From Bacteroides sp. (GTDB taxonomy: Bacteria; Bacteroidota; Bacteroidia; Bacteroidales; SM23-62), in NCBI GenBank assembly GCA_030667765.1, contig DAOUVF010000208.1, forward strand, positions 1 through 5,941: DNA of 5,941 bases. Direction: 5' to 3'. Below, piece after piece: positions 1 through 5,941 of the stretch. The position numbers were made by a program, and so were the translations under genes. Below the pieces are notes generated by a model. The model was not told the origin of the DNA. It was given only the letters and a program-made list of their open reading frames with translations, and made no database searches. Position 1 is the stretch's first letter, and every line of letters starts with the position of its first letter.

Positions 1-119
1 TCCGGGCCTATGACCCCTGTTTCTCCTGTGCAACCCATAATCAGCCGGGCAAAATGCCCCTGGTAGTGAATTTCAGGAATAAGGAAGGGGAGATTATCCG
101 GACGGCCAGCAGGGATTAA
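1..119 (+). CDS. [NiFe]-hydrogenase large (catalytic) subunit, group 3 (probably 3b), C-terminal end only
   Basis: Only the last 38 codons and the stop (TAA 117-119) are in the window; the 5' part lies to the left. Frame 3 reads RAYDPCFSCATH. This is the L2 motif (DPCxxCxxH) of [NiFe]-hydrogenase large subunits, whose two cysteines (codons 18-20 and 27-29) bind the Ni-Fe centre. In this family a protease cuts just after the motif histidine (codon 36-38), which would release a 26-residue tail beginning NQPGKMPL. A tail of the form GxMPLxV...G...RD resembles soluble group 3b/3d enzymes, which exchange electrons with NADP(H) or NAD(H) in the cytoplasm; I favour 3b. The next gene is the matching maturation protease, which supports the call. 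The subgroup is tentative because the rest of the protein and the small and diaphorase subunits are out of view. Confidence 0.93.
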   Translation, partial: RAYDPCFSCATHNQPGKMPLVVNFRNKEGEIIRTASRD

Positions 120-153
120 TTCCCTGGCTAAATTTATTGTATCTTACATCAGC

Positions 154-675
154 ATGAACGATAGAGATAATAAGGTGCTGATACTGGGTATCGGGAACGA
201 TATCCAGCAGGATGTCGGTATCCCTGTCAGGCTGACCCGGGATATGAAAGACCTGGTACCGGCAGAGGCCTTTGACTTTGAATGCCTGTTTATTGGTGGA
301 CTGGAATTGCTGGAGTATATCAACGGTTACGAGGGGGTTGTTTTCATCGATACCATCAAAACGGATCAGAAAGCGGCCGGACGGGTACATGTATTCACAA
401 CCGGGGATTACCAGGAAACCCTGCACCTTTCCTGCCAGCACGATGTCTCTTTCAAAATGTCACTCGAGATGGGAAGGAAACTCGGCTTCATCATACCGGA
501 AAAAATACTGGTCATCGGGATAGAGATCCTGGATGACCTGGAATTTGATGCCACTCTCAGTGATGACCTGAAACACAGGTACAACGGCATCCGTACAGAG
601 GTTAAGAACCTGGTGATGAACTTCAGCAAGAGTATCATGATCAGGTCAACGGATCAAAATAACGACCAAAAATGA
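154..675 (+). CDS. Hydrogenase maturation endopeptidase (HybD/HycI/HoxW-type, peptidase family M52)
   Basis: The 173-residue protein has the size and motifs of the nickel-dependent endopeptidase that trims the large-subunit tail after nickel insertion. Visible motifs are the N-terminal GIGN loop (residues 12-15), the beta-strand VVFIDTIK carrying Asp66, and QHDVSF carrying His96. Asp66 and His96 align with the HybD nickel ligands Asp62 and His93. The third family ligand, Glu16 in HybD or Asp16 in HycI, falls at Val21 in the segment QQDVGIPV. Asp20 beside it is conserved. The C-terminal strand VIGIEI is also typical. The gene starts 34 bases after the large-subunit stop, as expected for a dedicated protease in the same operon. 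The ATG at 154 puts the GIGN loop at the normal distance from the N-terminus. The family assignment is firm; activity is slightly doubtful because of the altered ligand position. Confidence 0.9.
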   Translation: MNDRDNKVLILGIGNDIQQDVGIPVRLTRDMKDLVPAEAFDFECLFIGGLELLEYINGYEGVVFIDTIKTDQKAAGRVHVFTTGDYQETLHLSCQHDVSFKMSLEMGRKLGFIIPEKILVIGIEILDDLEFDATLSDDLKHRYNGIRTEVKNLVMNFSKSIMIRSTDQNNDQK

Positions 676-684
676 AAATATCAC

Positions 685-1200
685 ATGGGAAGGTTTAATT
701 CAAAAGGGATGTGGAATATCCCTCACATGAGAAAGAAGAAGAAGAAGGCCAAGAAGAAGCTCACGGATGATGACGATGAATTGCTGGTAATTGAGGAATG
801 CTATTGCCCCAACGGACATAATCTGATAAGTCCGAATGTTGAATTCACCGGACGTCATGGGATCCTGATCAAACTAAAGAAGGGAAAGCAGGAGGGACAC
901 ATAGCGCTCAGCCCATACTGCGGGGATAAGTCGAAATACACTATTGGCATTGACCTTTCAGAAGGAGAGATCATGAATCTTCTCTGTCCGGTCTGCGATG
1001 TTCCCCTGCCTGTTTATGCACCCTGTGATTGCGGCGGGGACATGATCACCCTCTTTGCGGATAAAATGGGAAACTACTGCAATTGTATAGGCATCTGCAA
1101 CCGTGTGGGTTGCAGTCATGCAGAGATCAAGCAAGGTTCTGAATTATTCAACATCTACCGGAGAAAAGGCGAGATACGCGGTACTCAGGGATACATTTAG
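685..1200 (+). CDS. Cysteine-rich, probably metal-binding protein of the hydrogenase operon (unknown function)
   Basis: I do not recognise this family. The 171-residue protein has a basic run of lysines (residues 16-25), then an acidic run (28-32), then a domain with 11 cysteines. The cysteines are C39, C41, C79, C101, C104, C114, C116, C132, C134, C138 and C143, with H45 and H145 nearby. CPVC (101-104) followed by CDCGG (114-118) looks like a zinc ribbon. C132-N-C134, C138 and C143-S-H145 could form a second metal site, either zinc or Fe-S. There is no signal peptide or membrane segment, so it is probably cytoplasmic. It begins 9 bases after the protease stop and ends 5 bases before the SDR gene, so co-transcription is likely. 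The start is uncertain: ATGs at 709 and 727 are in frame and would keep every cysteine. It is not HypA, which has a different CxxC pattern. An accessory or electron-transfer role is only a guess. Confidence 0.8.
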   Translation: MGRFNSKGMWNIPHMRKKKKKAKKKLTDDDDELLVIEECYCPNGHNLISPNVEFTGRHGILIKLKKGKQEGHIALSPYCGDKSKYTIGIDLSEGEIMNLLCPVCDVPLPVYAPCDCGGDMITLFADKMGNYCNCIGICNRVGCSHAEIKQGSELFNIYRRKGEIRGTQGYI

Positions 1201-1205
1201 AAAGC

Positions 1206-2879
1206 ATGAATGACGCGCTTCCGGGTATAATCGTTACAGGAGCATCAGGTTTTATCGGGAAGCATTTTATCGAACAGAATGCCAACCGGTACAGGCTTTT
1301 TTGCCTGGCCAGAAGATCCCAGCAGGAATCTGGCATACCCAAGCATAAGAACATTCGCTGGACCCAGGTAGACATAGGGGATTTCTCCAACCTTCAGGAC
1401 GTCGTTGAAAGCATTAACCGGTATGGCGGTGCCGATTATATACTGCACCTTGCCGGTTACTATGATTTCACCATGAACGACAATCCCCAGTACGAACATA
1501 CGAATGTTAATGGTACCCGGAACGTGCTCAAACTGGCACAATACCTGAACATCAAACGCTTCATATTCTCCAGTTCCCTGGCTGCCTGCAAATTCAATAA
1601 GGATCCGGACAACCTGCTACATGAACAGAGTCCCCCGGATGCCAGCTATCCCTATGCCATCAGTAAACGGAAAGCAGAAGAAATGATCCGGAACTATTCC
1701 TCCATGTTCCCCTGCTCCATCCTTCGGTTTGCCGCCGTCTACAGTGACTGGTGCGAATATCCGCCGCTTTTTGTCTTTCTCAGTACCTGGCTCTCTGATA
1801 AATGGAATGCCCGGATGCTGGGAGGCAAGGGTGAGTCCAGCATCACCTACATACATATTACCGACCTGGTCAGGATGATACAAACCATCCTTGAACGGTC
1901 TGAAGAACTTCCACAGCTGGCAACCTATGTCGCCAGTCCCAATGGCACGGTCACCCACAAGGAACTTTTTGATGCAGCAACAAAATACTTTTATGGCCGG
2001 CCAAAAAGATCCATAAAAATGCCTAAGTTCATCGCCCTCCCCGGGATCATTGTACGGACAGCCATAGGCGACCTGCTGGGAGAAAAGCCATTCGAACGGC
2101 CATGGATGATGAAATATATAGACCGGAAGCTGGTGGTCGGGGCAGACCATACATTTGAAGCCCTTTCCTGGAAAACATCGCCGCGTAATGATATCCTTCG
2201 CCGTTTGTTATTCATGATTGAAAACATGAAGAATCACTATGTTGACTGGACCGTAAAAAATGAAACTGCCCTCCACAGGATCTCTACACGCTTTAATGTG
2301 AAAGCATATGAAGTGATGATGCGGCACCGTGATTTTATCCGTAACAAGATGGTCGATCATGTTTACAACCAGGATAACGGGCAGGCATTCGGGCATTACC
2401 GTTCCATGGATAAACTTGTCCTGAAGTGGTACATAACAATGCTTTACCAGCTGATCGCCACCAGCATTAAAGTGGGTGACCGGATCCTGATCAGAAAATA
2501 TATCCAGGCCATTGCCTACAGGCGTTATAATTCAGGTTTTTCCTCAGGGGAAGTGGTCGGGTTCCTGTCAGCCTTTGAAAAGATCATGCTTTCCGAATTG
2601 CTCATTGACCCGGAAGCCCAGGAAACCAGGGAACAGCTCTTCACTGCGGTTTCCATCGCTATCCAGATGAGCATAGATGAGATCGAAGAATCTTTTGAAA
2701 TATTTGAAACTGGCACCTCCGGAATGGTACAATTGCCTGAAGTGATGCCTTCCCTGCATAATGTAGGAAACCTGAAATCCATTATCACAGACCTGGAAGA
2801 CACCTTTTTCGATTCACTGGAACATGACCTGAGCAAGGACCTTGCCTTTATTCATGAGCAGATCCAACAATCAGAATGA
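1206..2879 (+). CDS. Extended SDR (NAD(P)-dependent epimerase/dehydratase-like) with an extra helical C-terminal domain
   Basis: Residues 1 to about 340 form an extended short-chain dehydrogenase/reductase. The Rossmann glycine motif TGASGFIG is at 11-18, the family Asp at 56, the HLAG motif at 81-84, the catalytic serine region FSSSLAA at 121-127, the Y-x3-K pair at Tyr150/Lys154 (YAISK), and the usual YIHITDLV segment at 215-222. The second beta strand ends in ALA-ARG-ARG (35-37) rather than an acidic residue, which suggests NADP(H). Residues from about 340 to 557 exceed the normal length of this family. They look all-helical with no membrane segment. The stretch around 425-465 (IRKYIQAIAYRRYNSGFSSG and onward) resembles RsbRD-type N-terminal sensor domains, a weak match from memory. 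The gene follows the Cys-rich gene by 5 bases and appears to end the operon. The substrate is unknown. Confidence 0.87.
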   Translation: MNDALPGIIVTGASGFIGKHFIEQNANRYRLFCLARRSQQESGIPKHKNIRWTQVDIGDFSNLQDVVESINRYGGADYILHLAGYYDFTMNDNPQYEHTNVNGTRNVLKLAQYLNIKRFIFSSSLAACKFNKDPDNLLHEQSPPDASYPYAISKRKAEEMIRNYSSMFPCSILRFAAVYSDWCEYPPLFVFLSTWLSDKWNARMLGGKGESSITYIHITDLVRMIQTILERSEELPQLATYVASPNGTVTHKELFDAATKYFYGRPKRSIKMPKFIALPGIIVRTAIGDLLGEKPFERPWMMKYIDRKLVVGADHTFEALSWKTSPRNDILRRLLFMIENMKNHYVDWTVKNETALHRISTRFNVKAYEVMMRHRDFIRNKMVDHVYNQDNGQAFGHYRSMDKLVLKWYITMLYQLIATSIKVGDRILIRKYIQAIAYRRYNSGFSSGEVVGFLSAFEKIMLSELLIDPEAQETREQLFTAVSIAIQMSIDEIEESFEIFETGTSGMVQLPEVMPSLHNVGNLKSIITDLEDTFFDSLEHDLSKDLAFIHEQIQQSE

Positions 2880-2888
2880 TTTCTCTGT

Positions 2889-2914
2889 CCCGGGATATTA
2901 AGTCCTTTCCCGGG
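2889..2914. terminator. Possible bidirectional terminator hairpin between convergent genes
   Basis: CCCGGGA at 2889-2895 can pair with TCCCGGG at 2908-2914, giving a 7-bp GC-rich stem with a 12-base loop. It sits in the 35-base gap between the SDR stop (2877-2879) and the stop of the convergent transporter (2915-2917), where a shared terminator is expected. Neither side has a proper T-run (CTATTT follows on the + strand), so it would be a weak intrinsic terminator. The 6-base CCCGGG is self-complementary, so part of the symmetry could be chance. Confidence 0.4.
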
Positions 2915-4333
2915 CTATTTCCAGTGATTTTCTAATTCTTCGAGGGACTTACCTTTTGTTTCGGGGACATACCTCCTGACAAACAGTGCTGCCAGTATGC
3001 CCATGATCCCGTATATCCAGTAGGAAAACCCATGGTGAAAGACCTGGTTCAGTGCACTGCTGTTATTAAGGATGGGAAAGGTCAGGGAAATGATCAGGTT
3101 TGAGATCCACATGGCAGCCACTGCAAGGGCCATGGCACGGCCCCGGATCCGGTTCGGGAAAATTTCGGAGAGAAGAACCCAGGTTACAGGTCCCCATGAA
3201 AGCGCAAAACAAGCCACATATCCCAGCATACATATCAATGATACCAGGTTCACCTGCTCCAGGAAAAAGGTAAAGCCCAGTACGATCATGAAGAAGGCCA
3301 TACCAAAGGCACCGGCTATCTGCAGAGGTTTTCGTCCCCAGTGATCCACTGTGAATATAGCCAATATGGTGAAGCTGAGAATGATGATCCCCACGATGAT
3401 GGTCTGCAGGAGGGCAGTGTCCGTGCCTGACCCCATGTTCCTGAATATTTCCGGGGCATAATACATTACCACGTTGATCCCGACAAACTGCTGTAATACG
3501 GCAAGTAATACACCGATTATAATAACCATGGAACCAAAGGAGAACAGGCGCTTTGACCCGGCAGGCAGATGGATTGTCTCTACTATGCGCTTCAGGATGC
3601 CTGCAGCTTCCTGCTCGCCATTGATTCGCCTGAGTATGTGCAATGCCCTGTCCCTGTTGTCTTTCATGACAAGATACCTGGGTGTTTCCGGGACAAACAT
3701 TAACAACAACAGGAAAAGAACGGCCGGGATGGTTTCAGATGCAAACATCCATCTCCAGCCGAGCTGCTGCAACCAGGCATCATCACCCTTGCGGGCAATG
3801 CTGTAATTCACAAAGTAGACTATAAGCATACCGAAGACAATCGCAAACTGGTTCCATGATACGAGTTTACCCCTAACCGCTGCGGGTGAGATCTCCGCAA
3901 TATACATAGGTGAGAGCATGGAAGCGATCCCCACACCAATTCCCCCGATCAGGCGGTAAATAATAAATGTCAGGATGAATTTTTCATCCGCAGTTCCCAC
4001 CGGCTGGATAAACAGCTCTGGCATGGAAGATCCCAGCGCAGATATTAAAAACAATGCGGCAGCCAGGATCAGTCCCTTTCTTCTCCCGAATCTCAGGCTG
4101 ATGATGCCCCCTGATAATCCCCCTATGATACATCCGACAAGGGCGGATGAAACAACCAGCCCATGCATGAAATTGGCGGTTGTCTCCGGCCAGGTATAAG
4201 GATCGATGAAGACATGTTTCAGTGAAGATACTGTTCCGGAGATGACGGCTGTATCATAACCGAATAACAAGCCGCCGAGGGCAGCAACCAGGGTCAGCTG
4301 TATCAGGTAAGCATTTGAGGAGATTTTGTTCAT
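2915..4333 (-). CDS. xylE: Sugar porter family MFS transporter, XylE-like (sugar/H+ symporter)
   Basis: This 472-residue inner-membrane protein with twelve predicted helices closely follows E. coli XylE, the D-xylose/H+ symporter. Visible motifs are GLLFGYDTAVISG (Asp27, the proton-coupling position), RFGRRKG (81-87), RLIGGIGVG (127-135), PETPRYL (215-221), QQFVGIN (281-287), DHWGRKPL (330-337), SEIFPNRIRG (389-398) and PETKGKSLEELE (457-468). The XylE sugar contacts Gln168, Gln288, Gln289, Asn294 and Trp392 are kept as Gln162, Gln281, Gln282, Asn287 and Trp385. Gln415 and Gln175 are replaced by Met408 and Met169. The symbol marks the nearest family member; the sugar carried is uncertain. I chose the ATG at 4333 because it gives the usual N-terminus; the in-frame start at 4363 is a TTG. 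The gene is divergent from the URO-D-family gene and convergent with the SDR gene. Confidence 0.93.
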   Translation of the reverse strand: MNKISSNAYLIQLTLVAALGGLLFGYDTAVISGTVSSLKHVFIDPYTWPETTANFMHGLVVSSALVGCIIGGLSGGIISLRFGRRKGLILAAALFLISALGSSMPELFIQPVGTADEKFILTFIIYRLIGGIGVGIASMLSPMYIAEISPAAVRGKLVSWNQFAIVFGMLIVYFVNYSIARKGDDAWLQQLGWRWMFASETIPAVLFLLLLMFVPETPRYLVMKDNRDRALHILRRINGEQEAAGILKRIVETIHLPAGSKRLFSFGSMVIIIGVLLAVLQQFVGINVVMYYAPEIFRNMGSGTDTALLQTIIVGIIILSFTILAIFTVDHWGRKPLQIAGAFGMAFFMIVLGFTFFLEQVNLVSLICMLGYVACFALSWGPVTWVLLSEIFPNRIRGRAMALAVAAMWISNLIISLTFPILNNSSALNQVFHHGFSYWIYGIMGILAALFVRRYVPETKGKSLEELENHWK

Positions 4334-4419
4334 GGTGTATGCGGATGGTTTGAAATTAATCAATATAAATATGGCAAAAGTTGTTAAATTCGGTACCGTT
4401 TATATCATATATTTATCTC
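4334..4419. promoter_or_regulatory. Divergent intergenic region, probable promoters and operator
   Basis: These 86 A/T-rich bases separate the start codons of the divergent transporter and URO-D-family genes, so both promoters should lie here. On the - strand, TTTG (4378-4375) and TAATTTCA (4358-4351), 16 bases apart, loosely resemble the Bacteroidota -33 TTTG and -7 TAnnTTTG elements. On the + strand no good match is placed sensibly; TATATTTA at 4408-4415 is too close to the start codon. An exact 8-base palindrome, CGGTACCG, at 4391-4398 could be the core of an operator. Neither start codon has a Shine-Dalgarno sequence. The position is strong evidence; the individual elements are weak. Confidence 0.4.
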
Positions 4420-5688
4420 ATGACAGAAATTATCTCTTCCAGGCAAAGGGTTCAGGATGTACTTGCGCACAAGCAGGCAGATAAATTGGCCATTGATTTC
4501 GGTGCCTCACCCGTTACGGGCATACATGTCCGGGTAATAGAAAAACTCCGGAGGTATTTTGGCCTGCCGGAAATCCCTGTCAAGGTTACCGAACCTTACC
4601 AGATGCTCGGGGAAGTAGATCCCGAACTGTCCGGAATGCTGGAGGTTGATGTCCTGGGAATATCACCCAGGGAGAACATGTTCGGATTTGAGAACTCAGA
4701 CTGGAAGGAGTTCAGGACCCCCTGGGGACAGGTGTTGCTGGTACCTGGAAAGTTTGTCACCTCGGAGGATGAAAACGGTGATATACTGATCTATCCCAAA
4801 GGTGATATCAGCGCCCGGCCGTCAGGAAGATTGCCGGTTTCCGGATTTTTCTTCGATACCATCATCCGGCAGGAGCCCCTTGATGAAGCCAATCTCAATG
4901 TAGAGGATAATCTGGAAGAGTTCGGAGTATTTGATGAGGCTGATACCGCGTACTGGACCCGCCAGGCAGAACTGGCAGCCAAAACCGATAAGGCAGTACT
5001 GGCTAATTTCGGGGGTACAGGACTGGGTGACATTGCTCTTGTCCCCGGCCCTTTCCTTACCCATCCCAAGGGTATTCGCGATGTCACGGAATGGTATATG
5101 AGCACCGTGCTGAGAAAGGATTACCTCCACCAGATCTTCACCGAACAAACCAGTATTGCGCTGCGCAACCTGGAGACTTCCCTGGGCATATTCGGAGACA
5201 GCATAGATGTTGTATTTATTTGCGGAACAGATTTCGGGACCCAGGATTCCCAGTTTTGTTCGGCGGGAGATTTCAACGAGCTTTATGCACCTTACTATAA
5301 AAAGATAAATGACTGGATCCATAATCATACCACATGGAAGACCTTCAAACATTCCTGCGGTTCAATAAACCCGCTGTTGCCCAGCATGATAGAAGCCGGT
5401 TTTGACATCATCAACCCGGTCCAGATAAATGCCCGGGACATGGATGCTGCCATGTTGAAGAGGGAGTACGGGGTGCAGGTAACTTTCTGGGGTGGCGGGG
5501 TTGATACACAGAAGGTCCTGCCATTCGGCACACCTGACGAGGTCAAAAAGCAGGTGCTTGATCAATGTGAAATACTCTCCCAGGGTGGAGGATTCGTTTT
5601 CAATACAGTGCATAATATTCAGGCCAATGTACCGCTCGAAAATATCATTGCCATGCTGGATGCCATCAAACAATTCAATGGCAGCTGA
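4420..5688 (+). CDS. Uroporphyrinogen decarboxylase (URO-D) superfamily protein, methyltransferase-like branch
   Basis: This 422-residue protein belongs to the superfamily that includes HemE and the corrinoid methyltransferases MtaA, MtbA and CmuA, all TIM barrels. Visible landmarks are an N-terminal SSRQRVQDVLAHKQADKLAI followed by DFGASPVTGIH, FGGTGLGDIALVPGPFLTH (197-215), TFKHSCGS (308-315) and a C-terminal VFNTVHNIQANVPLENI (393-409). His311 and Cys313 match the H-x-C zinc-site motif of the methyltransferases. Their third ligand, a cysteine in an APGC-type loop, aligns with His398. HemE is usually shorter (about 340-370 residues) and lacks this motif, so a haem role is unlikely. No corrinoid protein is in the window, so substrate and acceptor are unknown. 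The ATG at 4420 is chosen over an in-frame TTG at 4381, which would add 13 non-family residues. It is divergent from the XylE-like gene and overlaps the next gene's 3' end. Confidence 0.88.
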   Translation: MTEIISSRQRVQDVLAHKQADKLAIDFGASPVTGIHVRVIEKLRRYFGLPEIPVKVTEPYQMLGEVDPELSGMLEVDVLGISPRENMFGFENSDWKEFRTPWGQVLLVPGKFVTSEDENGDILIYPKGDISARPSGRLPVSGFFFDTIIRQEPLDEANLNVEDNLEEFGVFDEADTAYWTRQAELAAKTDKAVLANFGGTGLGDIALVPGPFLTHPKGIRDVTEWYMSTVLRKDYLHQIFTEQTSIALRNLETSLGIFGDSIDVVFICGTDFGTQDSQFCSAGDFNELYAPYYKKINDWIHNHTTWKTFKHSCGSINPLLPSMIEAGFDIINPVQINARDMDAAMLKREYGVQVTFWGGGVDTQKVLPFGTPDEVKKQVLDQCEILSQGGGFVFNTVHNIQANVPLENIIAMLDAIKQFNGS

Positions 5689-5941
5689 CCTGCCGGGTAT
5701 CTTTCAGGCCTTTAAGGAACCAGATCAGGAACAGTCCCATAACAAAATCAAATATCCCGGATGCCAATACCATCCAGACCATGTCGATGAAAACTGCGTA
5801 GGAAATGAGAAATACGGTGGCTATCATCTTGGCAAAAATTACAAACCTTATCATGACCCGGTTCCCCACGGGATCATTGGCTGCTAAAGCATAAGCCCCG
5901 CACATGACGATATGGAAAACGCCTGCCTGGATCTTGAAGAA
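5675..5941 (-). CDS. Small integral membrane protein, N-terminus outside the window
   Basis: The reading frame is open on the - strand from the right edge to TGA at 5677-5675, giving 88 visible residues; the true start may lie beyond 5941. Three hydrophobic stretches are visible, near residues 4-21 (IQAGVFHIVMCGAYALAA), 30-52 and 54-76, with charged loops and a short polar tail between and after them. A conserved-looking loop ANDPVGNR lies at 21-28. This layout suggests a DoxX- or BphX-like four-helix membrane protein, but I cannot name the family. An internal ATG at 5905-5903 would cut into the first helix and is less likely as the start. The last 14 bases overlap the end of the URO-D-family gene, tail to tail. 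Hydrophobic composition and an unbroken frame support it as real. Confidence 0.7.
   Translation of the reverse strand, partial: FFKIQAGVFHIVMCGAYALAANDPVGNRVMIRFVIFAKMIATVFLISYAVFIDMVWMVLASGIFDFVMGLFLIWFLKGLKDTRQVSCH

Noticed and set aside
1617..2150. Long - strand open frame (177 codons) inside the SDR gene
   Set aside because: It lies wholly within a well-supported coding region, has no recognisable motif, and its Pro/Gly/Cys-rich composition is typical of an antisense shadow.
4334..4363. Upstream TTG start adding 10 residues to the sugar porter
   Set aside because: The ATG at 4333 gives the usual sugar-porter N-terminus, and the extension has no family similarity or ribosome binding site.
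4381..4419. Upstream TTG start adding 13 residues to the URO-D-family protein
   Set aside because: The ATG at 4420 gives the typical short N-terminus (MTEIISSRQRVQDVL); the extension would use the probable promoter region as coding sequence.
4822..5352. Long - strand open frame (176 codons) inside the URO-D-family gene
   Set aside because: It is entirely antisense to a gene with clear family motifs and shows no domain of its own.
5492..5887. + strand open frame of 131 codons spanning the end of the URO-D-family gene and the right intergenic area
   Set aside because: Its first half overlaps the conserved C-terminus of the URO-D protein, and its second half is antisense to a convincing membrane-protein frame; the composition (His/Pro/Arg-rich) is not protein-like.
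1..5941. Search for tRNA or rRNA genes, CRISPR arrays, insertion sequences and phage-type genes
   Set aside because: No tandem direct repeats, terminal inverted repeats, transposase motifs or tRNA-like cloverleaf were noticed on either strand; apart from short gaps the window is filled by coding regions.

Overview
The window reads as chromosomal DNA from an anaerobic or facultative Bacteroidota-like bacterium. None of the gene starts I prefer has a convincing Shine-Dalgarno sequence and the upstream bases are A/T-rich. The proteins resemble types I associate with Bacteroidales and Marinilabiliales. This placement is inferred from style; no marker gene is present.

Bases 1-2879 (+ strand) hold the downstream end of a [NiFe]-hydrogenase operon. 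In order they are: the last 38 codons of a group 3 large subunit (probably group 3b, NADP-linked); its C-terminal maturation endopeptidase; an unrecognised 11-cysteine protein; and a 557-residue extended SDR (NAD(P)-dependent epimerase/dehydratase-like) with an extra ~215-residue helical C-terminal region. The gaps are 34, 9 and 5 bases, so the four genes are probably co-transcribed. The protease would remove the 26-residue tail that follows the DPCFSCATH motif of the large subunit. The roles of the last two genes are unknown. The SDR looks NADP(H)-preferring, which would suit a group 3b hydrogenase.

Bases 2880-2914 are a short convergent gap with a CCCGGG stem-loop that may be a bidirectional terminator. 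On the - strand, 2915-4333 encodes a close XylE-like sugar/H+ symporter. An 86-base A/T-rich divergent region (4334-4419) separates it from a + strand uroporphyrinogen-decarboxylase-superfamily protein (4420-5688), probably a methyltransferase-type member rather than a haem-synthesis enzyme. The shared upstream region suggests a small carbohydrate-related module, but that link is only contextual. A small membrane protein enters from the right edge on the - strand, and its 3' end overlaps the previous gene by 14 bases.

No RNA gene, CRISPR array, insertion sequence or attachment site was seen. No clearly new system is proven here. The best leads are the two unexplained hydrogenase-operon genes (Cys-rich protein and SDR fusion), the maturation protease lacking its usual first nickel ligand, and the XylE homologue with an altered sugar-contact residue.
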